Shown here: positions 34,817-44,340 of the stretch, in pieces
How positions within the stretch are numbered: position 1 is the stretch's first letter
Layout of the letters: the number at the start of each line of letters is the position of its first letter
NCBI RefSeq assembly: GCF_024757985.1
Contig: NZ_CP103289.1
Coordinates: forward strand, 2,666,001-2,730,000
Origin: Cellulomonas sp. NS3
GTDB taxonomy: Bacteria > Actinomycetota > Actinomycetes > Actinomycetales > Cellulomonadaceae
Length of the DNA stretch: 64,000 nt
Reading direction: 5' to 3'
Notes under the pieces: model-generated
Databases searched by the model: none
What the model was told of the DNA's origin: nothing
What the model saw: only the letters and a program-made list of their open reading frames with translations
Position numbers and translations under genes: made by a program

Positions 34817-35913
34817 CCGCGGGCCGTCAGCTCCGCCTCCAGGTGTTCCGAGCGACCCGGGAGGACCGAGATCGCCGCCATGCCGACCGGGCGGCCCGCC
34901 GAGTGCTCGAGCTGCAGGTCCTCGAGGTTGACCCCCGCGTGCCCGACGTCCGTGAGCAGCCGCGCGAGCTCGCCCGGGCTGTCGGGCACGAGCACCGTCA
35001 CGACCTCGTACGTGCGCTGCGCGCCCCCGTGCTTGCCGGGCACCCGCGCGACGCCCGTGTTGCCGTCGCCGATGACCTGCGCGACGGTCGCGAGCGCGCC
35101 GAGCTCGATCTCGTCCCACGTCGCCGCCGCGTCGATCTGGTCGAGCGCGTCGATCACGGTGTCGAGGTCCCCGCGCAGCGCCCGCAGCACGTCGCGCACG
35201 GCGCCCGCGTTGCCCGCGAGGATCGACGTCCACAGCGCCGGGTCGCTCGCCGCGAGCCGGGTCACGTCGCGCAGGCCCTGCCCCGCGAGCCCGAGCGCCT
35301 CGGGCGGCGTCGTGCGCAGCCGTGCGGCGACGAGGCTCGCGGCGACCTGTGGGACGTGCGAGACGACGGCCACCGCGGCGTCGTGCGCGGCGGCGTCCAT
35401 CGTGACCGGGACGGCCCCGAGGTCGACCGCGAGCGCGCGCACCGCCAGGACGGCCTCGGGCGTCGACTTCCCCGAGCCGACCACGACCCACGGCCGGCCG
35501 ACGAACAGGTCGGGCACCGCCGCGGACGGGCCCGAGCGCTCACGACCCGCCATGGGGTGCGAGCCGACGAACCGGGTCAGGTCCGCCCCCCACGCCCGGA
35601 GCTCGTCGAGCACGACGCCCTTGACGCTCGCGACGTCGGTCACGACCGCGCCGGGGTGCGCGGCGAGCTCGTCGCGCACGACCTGCGCCGTGACGTCCGG
35701 CGGCGCCGCGACGACGACGAGCGCGGGCGGCTCGTCGTCCGGGTGGGCCGGGCGGCCCGCGCCGACGTCCCGCGCGAGCGCGAGCGCGGTGCGCGACGGG
35801 TCGTGCAGCACGACGTCGACGCCGCGCGTCGCGAGGCCCAGCCCCACGGACGCACCGAGCAGCCCGGTGCCGACCACGCGCACCGGGCCGCGCGTGGCGA
35901 CCGCTGAGCTCAC
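34798..35913 (-). CDS. tyrA: Prephenate dehydrogenase
   Basis: 371 aa from GTG 35913, overlapping the rluB stop (GTGA). The NAD-binding Rossmann motif VVGTGLLGASVG is near residue 13. The substrate region GSHPMAGRERSGP and VVVVSHVPQVAAS-type helices are typical of TyrA. A C-terminal ACT domain (about 290-371, VTVLVPDSPGELARLLTDVGHAGVNLEDL) suggests feedback control by tyrosine. It converts prephenate to 4-hydroxyphenylpyruvate. Confidence 0.95.
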   Translation of the reverse strand: MSSAVATRGPVRVVGTGLLGASVGLGLATRGVDVVLHDPSRTALALARDVGAGRPAHPDDEPPALVVVAAPPDVTAQVVRDELAAHPGAVVTDVASVKGVVLDELRAWGADLTRFVGSHPMAGRERSGPSAAVPDLFVGRPWVVVGSGKSTPEAVLAVRALAVDLGAVPVTMDAAAHDAAVAVVSHVPQVAASLVAARLRTTPPEALGLAGQGLRDVTRLAASDPALWTSILAGNAGAVRDVLRALRGDLDTVIDALDQIDAAATWDEIELGALATVAQVIGDGNTGVARVPGKHGGAQRTYEVVTVLVPDSPGELARLLTDVGHAGVNLEDLQLEHSAGRPVGMAAISVLPGRSEHLEAELTARGWRLVS

Positions 35914-36971
35914 ATCCCCACCTGCGTCATGAGCGAGCCGAGCTCCTCCTTGCCGAGCACGCGGGTCTTGCCGGGGCGCAGGTCGCCGAGCTTGATCGGG
36001 CCCACCTGGGTCCGCACGAGGCGGGTGACCGGGTGGCCGACCTCCTCGAACATGCGCCGCACGATGCGGTTGCGACCCTCGTGCAGCACGACCTCGATGA
36101 GCGCCGCCTGGGGCGTCGAGTCGACGATGCGGTACCGGTCGACCTTCGCGAGCCCGTCCTCGAGCTCGACGCCGTGCAGCATCTTGTTCGCGACGTTGCC
36201 CGCCACGTGCCCCTCGACGTGCGCGAGGTACGTCTTGGCGACCTCGTGCGACGGGTGCGACAGGCGGTTCGCGAGCTCGCCGTCGTTCGTCAGCAGCAGC
36301 AGCCCCTCGGTCTCGGCGTCGAGCCGTCCGACGTGGAACAGGCGCTCCTCGCGGTGCGCGACGAGCTCCGCGAGCGACGGGCGCCCCTCCGGGTCGTGCA
36401 TCGTCGAGACGACGCCGAGCGGCTTGTTCAGCGCGATCGTGATCAGCGACGTGTCGAGCTGGATGCGCAGCCCGTCGAGGTGGATGACCGCCGTCTTCGG
36501 GTCGACGCGCACGCCGAGCTCGCGCACGAGCACGCCGTCGACCGTCACCCGCCCGTCGGCGATCAGGTCCTCGCACGCGCGCCGCGAGCCCAGGCCCGCA
36601 GTCGCGAGCACCTTCTGCAGGCGCACGCCCTCGGGGTCGTGCACGTCGCGCAGCGGCTCGGCCGCCGGCGCGGGCCGCGTCCGGCGTGCGGGCTGCGCAC
36701 CCCGGGGTGCCGCGGTGCGCGAGCCGCGCTGCGGGACGCCGCGACCGGAGCCGGCGCCGGCGCGCTCGCCGCCGGAGCGGGGGCCGCCCGTGCGCTCGCC
36801 GCCACCGCGCGACGGGCCGCCGCGCTCGCCGCTCCGCTCCCCCGCACGCTCGCCGCCGCCCTGACCGCGGCCTGCGCCGCCGCCCTGCCCGCCGCGTCCC
36901 GTGCGTCCCGTGCCTCCGCCGGCTCGCTCAGGTCGCCCTGTGCCACCGCGCCGTCCGTCCGATGCGCTCAT
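35910..36971 (-). CDS. rluB: Large-subunit pseudouridine synthase (RluB-like)
   Basis: 353 aa from ATG 36971. The first 100 residues are a disordered Gly/Arg/Glu-rich tract (repeats such as GGERAGERSGERGG). Then come an S4 RNA-binding domain (VRLQKVLATAGLGSRRACEDLIADGRVTVDG) and the RsuA/RluB catalytic domain with VGRLDAETEGLLLLTNDG (catalytic Asp in GRLD) and NRIVRRMFEEVGHPVTRL. It isomerises a uridine in 23S rRNA. It overlaps scpB (ATGA) and tyrA (GTGA). The RG-rich extension probably adds RNA contacts. Confidence 0.95.
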   Translation of the reverse strand: MSASDGRRGGTGRPERAGGGTGRTGRGGQGGGAGRGQGGGERAGERSGERGGPSRGGGERTGGPRSGGERAGAGSGRGVPQRGSRTAAPRGAQPARRTRPAPAAEPLRDVHDPEGVRLQKVLATAGLGSRRACEDLIADGRVTVDGVLVRELGVRVDPKTAVIHLDGLRIQLDTSLITIALNKPLGVVSTMHDPEGRPSLAELVAHREERLFHVGRLDAETEGLLLLTNDGELANRLSHPSHEVAKTYLAHVEGHVAGNVANKMLHGVELEDGLAKVDRYRIVDSTPQAALIEVVLHEGRNRIVRRMFEEVGHPVTRLVRTQVGPIKLGDLRPGKTRVLGKEELGSLMTQVGM

Positions 36972-37753
36972 CGTGCCTCTCCGTTCGCCCTGTCCACGCC
37001 CTCGAGCGTGTCGATGTCTGGTAGGTAGGGCGCGAGCGGTGGCAGCTCGTCCAGGCTCGCGAGTCCCATCCGCTCCAGGAAGTATCCCGTGGTCTCGTAC
37101 AGCACCGCACCGGTCGTCGGCTCGGTGCCCGCCTCGGTGACCAGCCCGCGCGCCGTGAGCGTCCGCACGACACCGTCCACGTTGACCCCGCGCACCCCGG
37201 AGACCTGCCCACGCGTGACCGGCTGGCGGTACGCGATCACCGCCAGCGTCTCGAGCGCGGCCTGCGTGAGCCGCGCGGTCTGCCCCTCGAGCACGAAGCG
37301 CCCCACGACGTCCGCGTACGGCGACGCCGAGTAGATGCGCCACCCCGCGCCCGCGAGCCGCAGCTCGAAGCCGCGCGGGCGACCGCCGTGGTCCCCGCGG
37401 TACTCCGCGGCCAGCTCGTCGAGCAGCTCCTCGACGCGCGCGGTCGGCAGCGCGAGCACCGAGGCGAGGCGGACGGCGGGGATGGGCTCGTCGGCGACCA
37501 TGAGCACGGCCTCGAGCGCCGCGAGGGCACCGCCGGGCAGCTCGTCGACGTCGAACGCGAGCTCGTCGGCGGCGACGTCGGTCGGCGCGCCGGCCAGGGC
37601 GTCGAGCGCGGACGGACCGGCCGGGAGGGAGGGAGCGGACGGGTCGGCCGGAAGGGAGGGAGCGGACGGGTCGGCAGGGGCGTCGGCAGCGACCGGGTCG
37701 GCTGCGGGCGTCGCGTCGTGCGGGACCGCGTCGGACGGCGGGACCTGGCTCAT
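36968..37753 (-). CDS. scpB: Segregation and condensation protein B
   Basis: 261 aa from ATG 37753, overlapping scpA by 4 bp. A low-complexity Asp/Pro/Ala start (about 1-75, with an internal DNA repeat) precedes the two winged-helix domains of ScpB: LAALEAVLMVADEPIPAVRLASVL and QAALETLAVIAYRQPVTRGQVSGVRGVNVDGVVRTL, with the GRFVLEGQTARL link. It forms the SMC-ScpAB condensin complex with ScpA. Confidence 0.95.
   Translation of the reverse strand: MSQVPPSDAVPHDATPAADPVAADAPADPSAPSLPADPSAPSLPAGPSALDALAGAPTDVAADELAFDVDELPGGALAALEAVLMVADEPIPAVRLASVLALPTARVEELLDELAAEYRGDHGGRPRGFELRLAGAGWRIYSASPYADVVGRFVLEGQTARLTQAALETLAVIAYRQPVTRGQVSGVRGVNVDGVVRTLTARGLVTEAGTEPTTGAVLYETTGYFLERMGLASLDELPPLAPYLPDIDTLEGVDRANGEAR
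37627..37675 (-). repeat. 27-bp direct repeat in scpB
   Basis: Two near-identical 22-bp blocks at 27-bp spacing (from 37627 and 37654) encode DPSAPSLPA twice in the disordered start of ScpB. The period is a multiple of 3, so unit changes keep the frame. Confidence 0.7.
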
Positions 37754-38772
37754 GCGGTGGGCTCCTGCGGCGGGTCGGTCGGGTCGACGGGGAGGTCGGC
37801 GGTCGTCGGTGGCACCGTGGCGCCCGCGGTGGCCGCGTCGCCGGGCTCGTCGGAGGCGCCGGGCTCGTCGAGGGCGCCGGGCTCGTCGAAGTCGTCGGAC
37901 ACCTCGACGTCGCCCTCCTCGGCCCCGGTCCAGCGCACCGTGAGCTCGCCGAGCGGCTCGACCTGGTCGAACCCGACCGCGCCCTCCCGGAACAGCTCGA
38001 GCAGCGCGAGGAACCGCGCGACCACGACGATCGTCGCGTCCGCGTCGGCGGTCAGCGCCCGGAACGACAGCGCCCCGCCGTGCCGCAGCCGGTCGACGAG
38101 CACCGCGGCCTGCTCGCGCACCGAGACCGCCGGGGCGTGCAGGTGGCTGATGTCGACGCCGGGCGGCGGGGCCTTGGGCGCGAGCGCCCTGGCCGCCAGC
38201 GCGGCGAGCTCGTCGGGCCCGATCTGCCACACGAGCTCGGGCAGCAGCGCCGCGAGCTGCGGCTCGAGCGTGACCGTCCGGGGGAAGCGCCGCGCCTCGG
38301 CCGCGAGCCGCTCGCCGAGGTCGCGTGCGACGACCTTGTACGCGCGGTACTGCAGCAGCCGGGCGAACAGCAGGTCGCGCGCCTCGAGCAGCTCGAGGTC
38401 CTCGGCGTCCTCGACGTCGCCCGAGGGCAGCAGCCGCGCGGCCTTGAGGTCGAGCAGCGTCGCGGCGACGACGAGGAACTCGCTCGCCTGGCTCAGGTCC
38501 CACGACGTGCCGCCCTCGGCCGCCGCCCGCTCGGCCGCACGGATGTGCGCGATGAACTCGTTCGTCACCTGCCCGAGCGAGACCTCGGTGATGTCGAGCT
38601 TGTGCTTCGCGATCAGCCCGAGGAGCAGGTCGAACGGGCCCGAGAAGTTCGTGAGGTGGACCTCGAAGCCGCCGGCACCGGGCGCGGCACGTCCGGGGAC
38701 CTCGGGCAGCGGGGGCGTCGTCGCGCTTGCGGAGGCCGCCTCAGGCGGCGTCGCCACGGGCGATGAGCTCAC
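37750..38772 (-). CDS. scpA: Segregation and condensation protein A
   Basis: 340 aa from GTG 38772, which lies 32 bp inside the end of the ParA gene. The N-terminal ScpA domain is FEVHLTNFSGPFDLLLGLIAKHKLDITEVSLGQVTNEFI, then FLVVAATLLDLKAARLLP, with a C-terminal winged helix around ATIVVVARFLALLELFREG. An acidic Pro/Glu/Asp tail (about 290-340), with repeats of DEPGA, is longer than usual. It is the kleisin subunit of SMC-ScpAB. Confidence 0.95.
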   Translation of the reverse strand: MSSSPVATPPEAASASATTPPLPEVPGRAAPGAGGFEVHLTNFSGPFDLLLGLIAKHKLDITEVSLGQVTNEFIAHIRAAERAAAEGGTSWDLSQASEFLVVAATLLDLKAARLLPSGDVEDAEDLELLEARDLLFARLLQYRAYKVVARDLGERLAAEARRFPRTVTLEPQLAALLPELVWQIGPDELAALAARALAPKAPPPGVDISHLHAPAVSVREQAAVLVDRLRHGGALSFRALTADADATIVVVARFLALLELFREGAVGFDQVEPLGELTVRWTGAEEGDVEVSDDFDEPGALDEPGASDEPGDAATAGATVPPTTADLPVDPTDPPQEPTA

Positions 38773-39613
38773 GGGCCAGCTGCCGGTACGCCGTGGCGCC
38801 GCTGTGGGTCGGCGCGTAGGTGGTGATGGGCTCCGCGGCGACGGAGGAGTCCGGGAACTTGACCGTCCGGCCGATCACGGTGTGCAGGAGGGTGTCGCCG
38901 AAGGCCTCGTTGAGCCGGGCCACGACCTCGCGCGCGTGCAGCGTCCGAGGGTCGTACATCGTGGCCAGTATCCCGTCGACCTCGAGGCGCGGGTTGAGCC
39001 GGTCGCGGACCTTCTCGATCGTCTCGATGAGCAGCGCGACCCCGCGCAGCGCGAAGAACTCGCACTCGAGCGGGATGAGCACGCCGTGCGCGGCCGTGAG
39101 CGCGTTCACGGTGAGCAGGCCGAGCGACGGCTGGCAGTCGATGAGCACCACGTCGTACTCGTCGGTCACGGGACGCAGGACGCGCGCCAGCACGGACTCC
39201 CGCGCGACCTCGCCGACGAGCTGGACCTCGGCCGCCGAGAGGTCGATGTTCGCGGGGAGCAGGTCCAGGCCGGGGACCGCCGTCGCGTGGATGACCTCGT
39301 GGATCGACGCGTGCGGCTCCATCAAGAGGTTGTAGACCGTCCGGTCGAGCTCGTGCGGGCTGACCCCGAGCCCGACCGACGCGGCGCCCTGGGGGTCGAA
39401 GTCGACGATCAGGACACGGCGGCCGTACTCCGCGAGCGACGCCGCGAGGTTGATGGTCGAGGTCGTCTTGCCGACCCCGCCCTTCTGGTTGCACATCGCG
39501 ATCACGCGGGCCGGGCCGTGGCTCGGGAGGGGCGCCGGGAGGGGGAACTCGGGCAGCGCTCGCCCGACGGGGTCGAGGATCGCCTCGGTCGTCTGCTCGC
39601 TCGCCACGCGCAC
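38741..39613 (-). CDS. ParA/Soj-family chromosome-partitioning ATPase
   Basis: 290 aa from GTG 39613; GTG 39607 is equally in frame and fits the predicted transcript start better. Deviant Walker A KGGVGKTT at 44-51, then DFDPQGAAS, and Walker B VVLIDCQPSLG. No ParB follows; instead it is joined to scpA, the usual arrangement of this second ParA paralogue in actinobacteria, so a role with condensin in chromosome organisation is likely. Confidence 0.92.
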   Translation of the reverse strand: MRVASEQTTEAILDPVGRALPEFPLPAPLPSHGPARVIAMCNQKGGVGKTTSTINLAASLAEYGRRVLIVDFDPQGAASVGLGVSPHELDRTVYNLLMEPHASIHEVIHATAVPGLDLLPANIDLSAAEVQLVGEVARESVLARVLRPVTDEYDVVLIDCQPSLGLLTVNALTAAHGVLIPLECEFFALRGVALLIETIEKVRDRLNPRLEVDGILATMYDPRTLHAREVVARLNEAFGDTLLHTVIGRTVKFPDSSVAAEPITTYAPTHSGATAYRQLARELIARGDAA

Positions 39614-39619
39614 AACCTA
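39614..39619 (-). promoter_or_regulatory. -10 hexamer of the parA-scpAB operon
   Basis: TAGGTT on the minus strand ends exactly 6 nt before GTG 39607, predicting a leaderless transcript. A perfect GCTCGCT-C-AGCGAGC inverted repeat (39627-39641) lies where the -35 would be and may be a regulator site. The rest of the 39614-39765 gap to the xerD end has no gene. Confidence 0.4.
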
Positions 39620-39765
39620 CCGGAGGGCTCGCTCAGCGAGCGTGCGACAGACCGCACGCACGCGCGGTTCTCGTGCGGCCGGGCCAGGCGACGGGCGGGG
39701 CGACCGGGCCCGTCGACGGCCCGCGTCCGGTGCGGCCAGGCCCACGGACGGCCCCGGGACCGACC

Positions 39766-40743
39766 TCAGCGACCCGCCGGCTCGCGGCGGAGCGCCCGCG
39801 GGTGCGCGGTCGCGTAGACCTCCCGCAGCGTGTCCCGCGTCACGAGCGTGTAGACCTGCGTCGTGGTCACCGACGCGTGCCCGAGCAGCTCCTGGACCAC
39901 GCGCACGTCGGCCCCGCCCGCGAGCAGGTGGGTCGCGAACGAGTGGCGCAGCGTGTGCGGGGACACGTGGGCCGACGCCGGCAGCTGCGCGCGCTCGGCC
40001 GAGGCCCGCAGCACCGCCCACGCGCTCTGCCGGCTCAGGCGCGAGCCCCGCGTGTTGAGGAACAGCGCGCTCGTCCCGCGCCCGGCCGCCGCCAGCGCGG
40101 GACGCCCGCGCACGACGTACGCCTCGACCGCCTCGACCGCGTAGCTGCCGACGGGGACGACCCGCTCCTTGCTGCCCTTCCCGAGCAGGCGCACCGCCGA
40201 GCGCCCCGGGGTCAGGTCGAGGTCGTCGACGTCGAGCCCGACCGCCTCGGAGATCCGGGCTCCGGTCGAGTACAGGAGCTCGAGCAGCGCACGGTCGCGC
40301 AGCGGCCCCGGCCCGTCGCCCGCCCCGGCCGCCTCGAGCAGCCGCTCCACGTCGTCGGTCGAGATCGCCTTGGGCAGCCGGCGCGGCTGCGCGGGCGGGC
40401 GGACGGCGCTCGCCGCGTCGGTCCCCGTGAGGCCCTCGAGCGCGCAGAAGCGGTGCCACCCGCGGACGGCGACGACCGCGCGCGCCGCCGAGGACGCCGA
40501 CAGCAGCGCTCCCCCGTCGGAGCCGGTGCGCACCACGAGCACGAAGTCCTCGACGTCGCGCTCGGTCACGTCCGCCGGCGCGCGCCGGCCCGCGGCCTTG
40601 AGGTACTGCACGTACCGCGCGAGGTCCCGGCGGTAGGCACCGAGGGTGTTGGTCGACAGGCCGCGCTCGACGGTCAGGTGCGCGAGGTAGTCCCGCACGG
40701 CGTCGTGCAGGGGCCCCGCGGGGTCCGGCCGGTCCTCGGGCAT
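39766..40743 (-). CDS. xerD: Site-specific tyrosine recombinase XerD
   Basis: 325 aa from ATG 40743. The N-terminal core-binding domain is about 10-115 ([24 protein letters not shown]). The catalytic domain has the tyrosine-recombinase set: Arg163 (TGARISE), Lys in GKGSKE (about 189-192), His263 and Arg266 (HTLRHSFA), His289 (LGHASVTTT) and Tyr298. With XerC it resolves chromosome dimers at dif. It lies 13 bp after ctaB and before parA; the setting is core chromosome, not a mobile element. Confidence 0.95.
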   Translation of the reverse strand: MPEDRPDPAGPLHDAVRDYLAHLTVERGLSTNTLGAYRRDLARYVQYLKAAGRRAPADVTERDVEDFVLVVRTGSDGGALLSASSAARAVVAVRGWHRFCALEGLTGTDAASAVRPPAQPRRLPKAISTDDVERLLEAAGAGDGPGPLRDRALLELLYSTGARISEAVGLDVDDLDLTPGRSAVRLLGKGSKERVVPVGSYAVEAVEAYVVRGRPALAAAGRGTSALFLNTRGSRLSRQSAWAVLRASAERAQLPASAHVSPHTLRHSFATHLLAGGADVRVVQELLGHASVTTTQVYTLVTRDTLREVYATAHPRALRREPAGR

Positions 40744-40756
40744 CGACCGGCCGCGA

Positions 40757-41821
40757 TCAGAGGGGGAGGAAGACGTCCACCGCGACGGCGACGCACAGGA
40801 GCGTGAGGTAGGTGATCGAGCCGTGGAACACCTTCATCGCGCCGAGCTTGCCGCGCGACGGGTCCTGGGCGCGCCGCAGGAGGCCGATGCAGGACCAGAG
40901 GAACCAGGCGCCGAGCCCGAGCGCGACGACGCAGTAGACCCACGTCATGCCGGCCACGGGGACGAGCAGGAGCGAGCACGCGATCATCGCGATCGTGTAC
41001 GCGATCATCTCGCGGGCGACCTTGGTGTCGGCCGCGACGACGGGGAGCATCGGGACCCCCGCGGCGGCGTACTCGCGCCGGAACTTCATCGACAGCGGCC
41101 AGTAGTGCGGCGGGGTCCAGAAGAAGATGACGCCGAACAGCAGCGCCGCGGCCCACGAGACGGTGCCCGTGACCGCGGACCAGCCGATGAGCACGGGCAT
41201 GCAGCCGGCGGCGCCGCCCCAGACGATGTTCTGCGCGGTGCGCCGCTTGAGGATCATCGTGTAGCCGACGACGTAGATCGCGATGGCGCCGAACGTGAGC
41301 CACGCGGCGGCCGGGTTGACGACGAGCGCGAACCAGACGATCGACAGCGCCCCGAGCACGAGGCCGAACACCAGCGCGGCGCGCGGGGTGATCTCCCCCG
41401 TGACGAGCGGCCGGCGCTTCGTGCGGTTCATGACCTCGTCGATGTCGCGGTCGAGGTAGCAGTTGAGTGTGTTCGCCGAGCCGGCGGCGGCCGCTCCCCC
41501 GAGGAGCGTCGCGAGGACGAGGCCCACGGACGGGAACCCGCGCTCGGCCAGGATCATCGTCGGGAGCGTCGTGACGAGCAGCAGCTCGATGATGCGCGGC
41601 TTGGTCAGGGCGACGTACGCCCCGAGGTGGCGCAGGACCCGACGCGCCCGGTCGGCGGCGCCGGCGTCCGCGGTCCGCGCGGCGGTGGGGGCGACGTTCA
41701 CGACGGTGGGCCGCCACGGGGTCGCTCGTCCGGACGCTCCGGCGTCGTCCAGGGGGGCGGGGCTCGTGGTGCGCACGCGCTGCGGTCTTCCGTTCGTCTC
41801 GTCGGGTGGTCGCCCGGCCAT
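40757..41821 (-). CDS. ctaB: Protoheme IX farnesyltransferase
   Basis: 354 aa from ATG 41821. A -10-like TACGAT (41820-41825) overlaps that ATG, so the true start may be GTG 41776. The conserved part begins near residue 60. UbiA-family prenyltransferase with about eight or nine helices; the allylic-diphosphate motif is [19 protein letters not shown] (120-138), and the second conserved loop is [14 protein letters not shown]. It makes heme O for cytochrome oxidase. Divergent from tkt, as in many actinobacteria. Confidence 0.94.
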   Translation of the reverse strand: MAGRPPDETNGRPQRVRTTSPAPLDDAGASGRATPWRPTVVNVAPTAARTADAGAADRARRVLRHLGAYVALTKPRIIELLLVTTLPTMILAERGFPSVGLVLATLLGGAAAAGSANTLNCYLDRDIDEVMNRTKRRPLVTGEITPRAALVFGLVLGALSIVWFALVVNPAAAWLTFGAIAIYVVGYTMILKRRTAQNIVWGGAAGCMPVLIGWSAVTGTVSWAAALLFGVIFFWTPPHYWPLSMKFRREYAAAGVPMLPVVAADTKVAREMIAYTIAMIACSLLLVPVAGMTWVYCVVALGLGAWFLWSCIGLLRRAQDPSRGKLGAMKVFHGSITYLTLLCVAVAVDVFLPL

Positions 41822-41903
41822 CGTACGGCCCCGCTCCCCGCGGACCGCCCCCGGACCGCGACCCGCGCACTGCGGGGCGGTGTGAGATCGGTCGCCTTGC
41901 CTC

Positions 41904-41932
41904 TGACGCTGGCGCCGGGAAAGCGCTATCCG
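41904..41932 (+). promoter_or_regulatory. Predicted tkt promoter with LacI-like operator
   Basis: TGACGC (41904-41909), 17-bp spacer, TATCCG (41927-41932). Overlapping the -10 is GGAAAGCGCTATCC (41918-41931), a near-palindrome with the AAGCGCT core of LacI/GalR-family operators. A second -10-like TAGGCT lies at 41973-41978. The leader to GTG 42107 would be about 130-165 nt. The rest of the ctaB-tkt gap shows nothing else. Confidence 0.4.
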
Positions 41933-42106
41933 CTACGGTGGGACGGCACCGCGCGCGACGAGGAATGCGAGATAGGCTCGATATGCACAGTGCGCCGCGA
42001 GGCCGTCGGCCCCGCCCGGACGCCATGTGACCGGCACCCACCGAGGGTCGCCCGGCCAGTTCGATCGACGCCCCGAGCATCGAGCCCGCGGCGGGAATGA
42101 GGTGCG

Positions 42107-44275
42107 GTGAACGCGAAGGCCCCCCAGGCACAGACCGTCGGTTGGACCGAGCTCGACCACAAGGCGGTCGACACCGTCCGGGTCCTCGCGGCCGACGCGG
42201 TGGAGAAGGTCGGCAACGGCCACCCCGGCACGGCGATCAGCCTCGCGCCCGCCGCGTACCTGCTCTACCAGAACGTCCTGCGCCACGACCCCGCGGACCC
42301 GCACTGGCTCGGCCGCGACCGCTTCGTCCTCTCGGCGGGCCACTCGAGCCTGACGCAGTACATCCAGCTCTACCTGGCCGGGTTCGGCCTCGAGCTCGAG
42401 GACATCGCGGCGCTGCGCACGTGGGGCTCGAAGACCCCGGGCCACCCCGAGTACAAGCACACCGAGGGCGTCGAGATCACGACCGGCCCGCTCGGGCAGG
42501 GGCTCGCCAGCGCCGTCGGCTTCGCGATGGCCGCGCGCCGCGAGCGCGGGCTCCTCGACCCCGAGGCGCCCGCGGGCGAGAGCCCGTTCGACCACCACGT
42601 CTACGTGATCGCCTCCGACGGCGACCTGCAGGAGGGCGTCACGAGCGAGGCGTCGTCGATCGCCGGGACGCAGAAGCTCGGCAACCTGATCGTGCTGTGG
42701 GACGACAACCACATCTCGATCGAGGGCGACACCGAGATCGCGTTCACCGAGGACGTCCTCAAGCGCTACGAGGCGTACGGCTGGCACGTCCAGTTCATCG
42801 ACTGGACCGCGGGCGCGGACGGCTACGTCGAGGACGTCGACGCGCTGCACGCCGCGATCGAGGCCGCCAAGGCCGTCACCGACCGCCCGTCGTTCATCGG
42901 TCTGCGCACGATCATCGCGTGGCCGTCGCCGACGAAGCAGAACACGCACGGGTCGCACGGCTCGAAGCTCGGCACCGACGAGGTCCGCGGCCTCAAGGAG
43001 GCCCTCGGCTTCGACCCCTCGACGACGTTCGACGTGGCGCCCGAGGTCATCCAGCACACCCGCAAGGCGCTCGAGCGCGGCACGCAGGCGCAGGCCGAGT
43101 GGGCACCGAAGTTCGAGGCGTGGCGCGCCGCCAACCCCGACCGCGCGGCGCTGCTCGACCGGCTGCGCGCCGGTGAGCTCCCGGCGGGCTGGGCCGACGC
43201 GCTCCCGACGTTCCCCGCCGGCAAGGCCGTCGCGACGCGTGCGGCGTCCGGCGAGGTGCTCTCGGCGCTCGCCGACGTGCTGCCCGAGCTCTGGGGCGGC
43301 TCGGCCGACCTGGCCGGCTCGAACAACACGACGATGAAGGGCCAGCCCTCGTTCCTGCCCGCCGAGCGCTCGACGCACGAGTTCTCCGGCGACGAGTTCG
43401 GCCGCACCCTGCACTTCGGGATCCGCGAGCACGCGATGGGCTCGATCCTCTCGGGCATCGTGCTGCACGGCCTGACGCGTGCGTACGGCGGCACGTTCTT
43501 CACGTTCAGCGACTACATGCGCGGCGCCGTGCGGCTCGCGGCGCTCATGGGCGTGCCGGCGATCTACGTGTGGACGCACGACTCGATCGGCCTCGGCGAG
43601 GACGGCCCGACGCACCAGCCCGTCGAGCACCTCACCGCCGTCCGGGCCATCCCCGGTCTGGCCGTCGTCCGCCCGGCCGACGCCAACGAGACGACCGCCG
43701 CGTGGAAGGCCACGCTCGAGCGCACCGACGGCCCGGTCGGCCTCATCCTCACGCGGCAGAACGTCCCGACGTTCCCGCGCGGCGAGGACGGCTTCGCCGG
43801 CGCCGAGGGAGTCGCGCGCGGCGCCTACGTGCTGCTCGAGTCGAGCACGCCGACCCCCGAGGTCATCCTCATCGGCACAGGCTCCGAGGTGCAGCTCGCC
43901 GTCGCGGCGCGCGAGACGCTCGAGGCGGCCGGCATCGGCACCCGCGTCGTCTCGGCGCCCTGCCTCGAGTGGTTCACCGAGCAGGACGAGGACTACCGCG
44001 AGCAGGTCCTGCCCGCGTCCGTGCGTGCCCGCGTCTCGGTCGAGGCCGGCATCGCGCTGTCGTGGCACAAGATCGTCGGCGACGCGGGCCGCAGCGTCTC
44101 GCTCGAGCACTACGGCGCCTCCGCGGCGTACGAGACGCTGTACGAGGAGTTCGGCATCACCGCCGACGCCGTCGTCGCCGCCGCGCACGAGTCGATCGCC
44201 GCCGCCTCGGGCGACGCCGCACCGACCTCCTCCGGCGCGACGCCCACGGAGAGCGGCACCGGCGACCAGCGCTGA
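42107..44275 (+). CDS. tkt: Transketolase
   Basis: 722 aa from a GTG with a GAGG-type site upstream. Thiamine-diphosphate fold: [13 protein letters not shown] near residue 35, the cofactor loop [13 protein letters not shown], the pyrimidine domain with [11 protein letters not shown] and [18 protein letters not shown], and the C-terminal domain [16 protein letters not shown]. It moves two-carbon units between pentose-phosphate-pathway sugars. First gene of tkt-tal-zwf-opcA-pgl, the standard actinobacterial order. Confidence 0.96.
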   Translation: MNAKAPQAQTVGWTELDHKAVDTVRVLAADAVEKVGNGHPGTAISLAPAAYLLYQNVLRHDPADPHWLGRDRFVLSAGHSSLTQYIQLYLAGFGLELEDIAALRTWGSKTPGHPEYKHTEGVEITTGPLGQGLASAVGFAMAARRERGLLDPEAPAGESPFDHHVYVIASDGDLQEGVTSEASSIAGTQKLGNLIVLWDDNHISIEGDTEIAFTEDVLKRYEAYGWHVQFIDWTAGADGYVEDVDALHAAIEAAKAVTDRPSFIGLRTIIAWPSPTKQNTHGSHGSKLGTDEVRGLKEALGFDPSTTFDVAPEVIQHTRKALERGTQAQAEWAPKFEAWRAANPDRAALLDRLRAGELPAGWADALPTFPAGKAVATRAASGEVLSALADVLPELWGGSADLAGSNNTTMKGQPSFLPAERSTHEFSGDEFGRTLHFGIREHAMGSILSGIVLHGLTRAYGGTFFTFSDYMRGAVRLAALMGVPAIYVWTHDSIGLGEDGPTHQPVEHLTAVRAIPGLAVVRPADANETTAAWKATLERTDGPVGLILTRQNVPTFPRGEDGFAGAEGVARGAYVLLESSTPTPEVILIGTGSEVQLAVAARETLEAAGIGTRVVSAPCLEWFTEQDEDYREQVLPASVRARVSVEAGIALSWHKIVGDAGRSVSLEHYGASAAYETLYEEFGITADAVVAAAHESIAAASGDAAPTSSGATPTESGTGDQR

Positions 44276-44340
44276 CACGTCGCCGACATCACGGCGCCCG
44301 CACCACCGGGCACCGGCAACAGCAGGGAAGGGGAACCACC

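Noticed and set aside
39766-40743. Tyrosine recombinase as a sign of an integrated element
   Set aside because: It is the core XerD in its usual place beside parA and scpAB, next to no att-like repeats.
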